Assembly: GCA_002308935.1 (NCBI GenBank)
Contig: DBWN01000172.1
Span: 39,538 to 45,550, forward strand
Length of the DNA stretch: 6,013 nucleotides
Reading direction: 5' to 3'
From: Bacteroidales bacterium UBA1237
GTDB taxonomy: Bacteria > Bacteroidota > Bacteroidia > Bacteroidales > UBA932
Positions within the stretch are counted from its first letter, which is position 1. Each line of letters begins with the position of its first letter. The notes beneath the pieces were generated by a model, which saw only the letters and a list, made by a program, of their open reading frames with translations, was not told where the DNA came from and ran no database searches. A program made the translations under genes and the position numbers. Positions 5,557 through 6,013 of this stretch are shown here, in pieces.

Positions 5557-6013
5557 TTAAGGCGCTGTCGGATACCTCGAAGCGTCCTCGGGAGTTATTG
5601 CCCGGATGACCCGGCAAGGATTTCCGGCGGCGAGTACACCGGAAGGGATGTCTTTGGTGACCACGGAGCCACCGCCGATTACGCTCCCGCTGCCTATTGT
5701 TACGCCGGGCATGACTTTCACGCCGCCACCGATCCAGACGTTGTCTCCAATGGTGATAGGGAGGGCGTATTCAAGCATGTCATTTCTGGTCTTGACATCA
5801 AGGGCGTGACCGGCAGTATAAAATCCGCACTGAGGAGCGATGAACACGTTTCTGCCGATAGTGACAAGGGCTTCGTCAAGGATGACACAGTCCATGTTGA
5901 TGAAGGAATCATCCCCGATGGCGATGTTCGATCCGTAGTCGAAAAAGAACGGAGGGACGATTATGACATTCTTCCCTAATTTCCCGATCGCCTTTTCGAG
6001 AAGCGCCTTCTGT
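5557..6013 (-). CDS. Maltose/galactoside O-acetyltransferase-type (LbetaH, hexapeptide repeat) acetyltransferase, 5'-truncated by window edge
   Basis: The minus-strand frame is open to the right edge and gives the last 151 residues; the family is usually 185-200 aa, so roughly 35-50 N-terminal residues lie outside. The fragment aligns by eye along the whole maltose/galactoside acetyltransferase pattern: FFFDYGSNIAIGDDSFIN (canonical 'F.CDYG.NI.IG...F.N'), CVILDEALVTIGRNVFIAP, TAGHALDVKTRN with the catalytic-type His (canonical 'HPLD'), PITIGDNVWIGGG, MPGVTIGSGSVIGGGSVVTKDIP and GNPCRVIRAI. The hexapeptide turns form the left-handed beta-helix that binds acetyl-CoA. The enzyme is cytoplasmic and transfers acetyl groups to sugar hydroxyls. 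The Met at 5895 is internal to the conserved core and not the start. Its stop lies 17 nt before the GH9-deacetylase ATG, pointing to one operon. The exact acceptor sugar (maltose, galactoside, other) cannot be told, so no symbol is given. Confidence 0.9.
   Translation of the reverse strand, partial: QKALLEKAIGKLGKNVIIVPPFFFDYGSNIAIGDDSFINMDCVILDEALVTIGRNVFIAPQCGFYTAGHALDVKTRNDMLEYALPITIGDNVWIGGGVKVMPGVTIGSGSVIGGGSVVTKDIPSGVLAAGNPCRVIRAITPEDASRYPTAP

Overview
The window looks like chromosomal DNA from a Bacteroidota (probably Bacteroidales) bacterium. The protein families are typical of that group: a TolC protein with the mature start QTPWTLREC, a GH9 enzyme with a CelD-type N-terminus, and a butyrate-kinase-like protein. 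Starts lack strong Shine-Dalgarno sequences. A TACATTCG element upstream of the kinase resembles the Bacteroidota -7 box (TAnnTTTG). The genus cannot be fixed from the sequence.

Layout. Bases 1-264 (+) are the 3' end of a periplasmic adaptor (membrane fusion protein) gene. It is followed after 11 nt by a complete TolC-family outer membrane channel gene (276-1607, +), so this is the distal end of a tripartite efflux operon whose inner-membrane pump must lie upstream or elsewhere. A strong hairpin at 1646-1671 sits between convergent genes. Everything to its right is on the minus strand. A divergent, solitary butyrate/acetate-kinase-family gene (1712-2863) probably has its own promoter at about 2890-2921. 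Upstream of it is a long secreted enzyme gene (2996-5539) that joins a CelD_N Ig-like domain, a GH9 glycosidase domain and a C-terminal polysaccharide deacetylase (CE4/NodB-like) domain. Just 17 nt upstream of that lies the 3' part of a maltose/galactoside O-acetyltransferase-type gene (5557-6013, running off the right edge).

How the genes fit together. The adaptor and TolC belong to one export system. The acetyltransferase and the GH9-deacetylase enzyme appear co-transcribed, pairing a cytoplasmic sugar O-acetyltransferase with an exported glycosidase/deacetylase, which suggests handling of an acetylated (or N-acetylated) glycan or oligosaccharide. The kinase appears to be a separate transcription unit. 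The most interesting items are the GH9-CE4 fusion with a non-canonical deacetylase motif 1, and the kinase with an altered N-terminal phosphate-binding signature and no neighbouring phosphotransbutyrylase. No RNA genes, CRISPR arrays, insertion sequences or other mobile elements were seen. No gene-free stretch exceeds about 132 bases.
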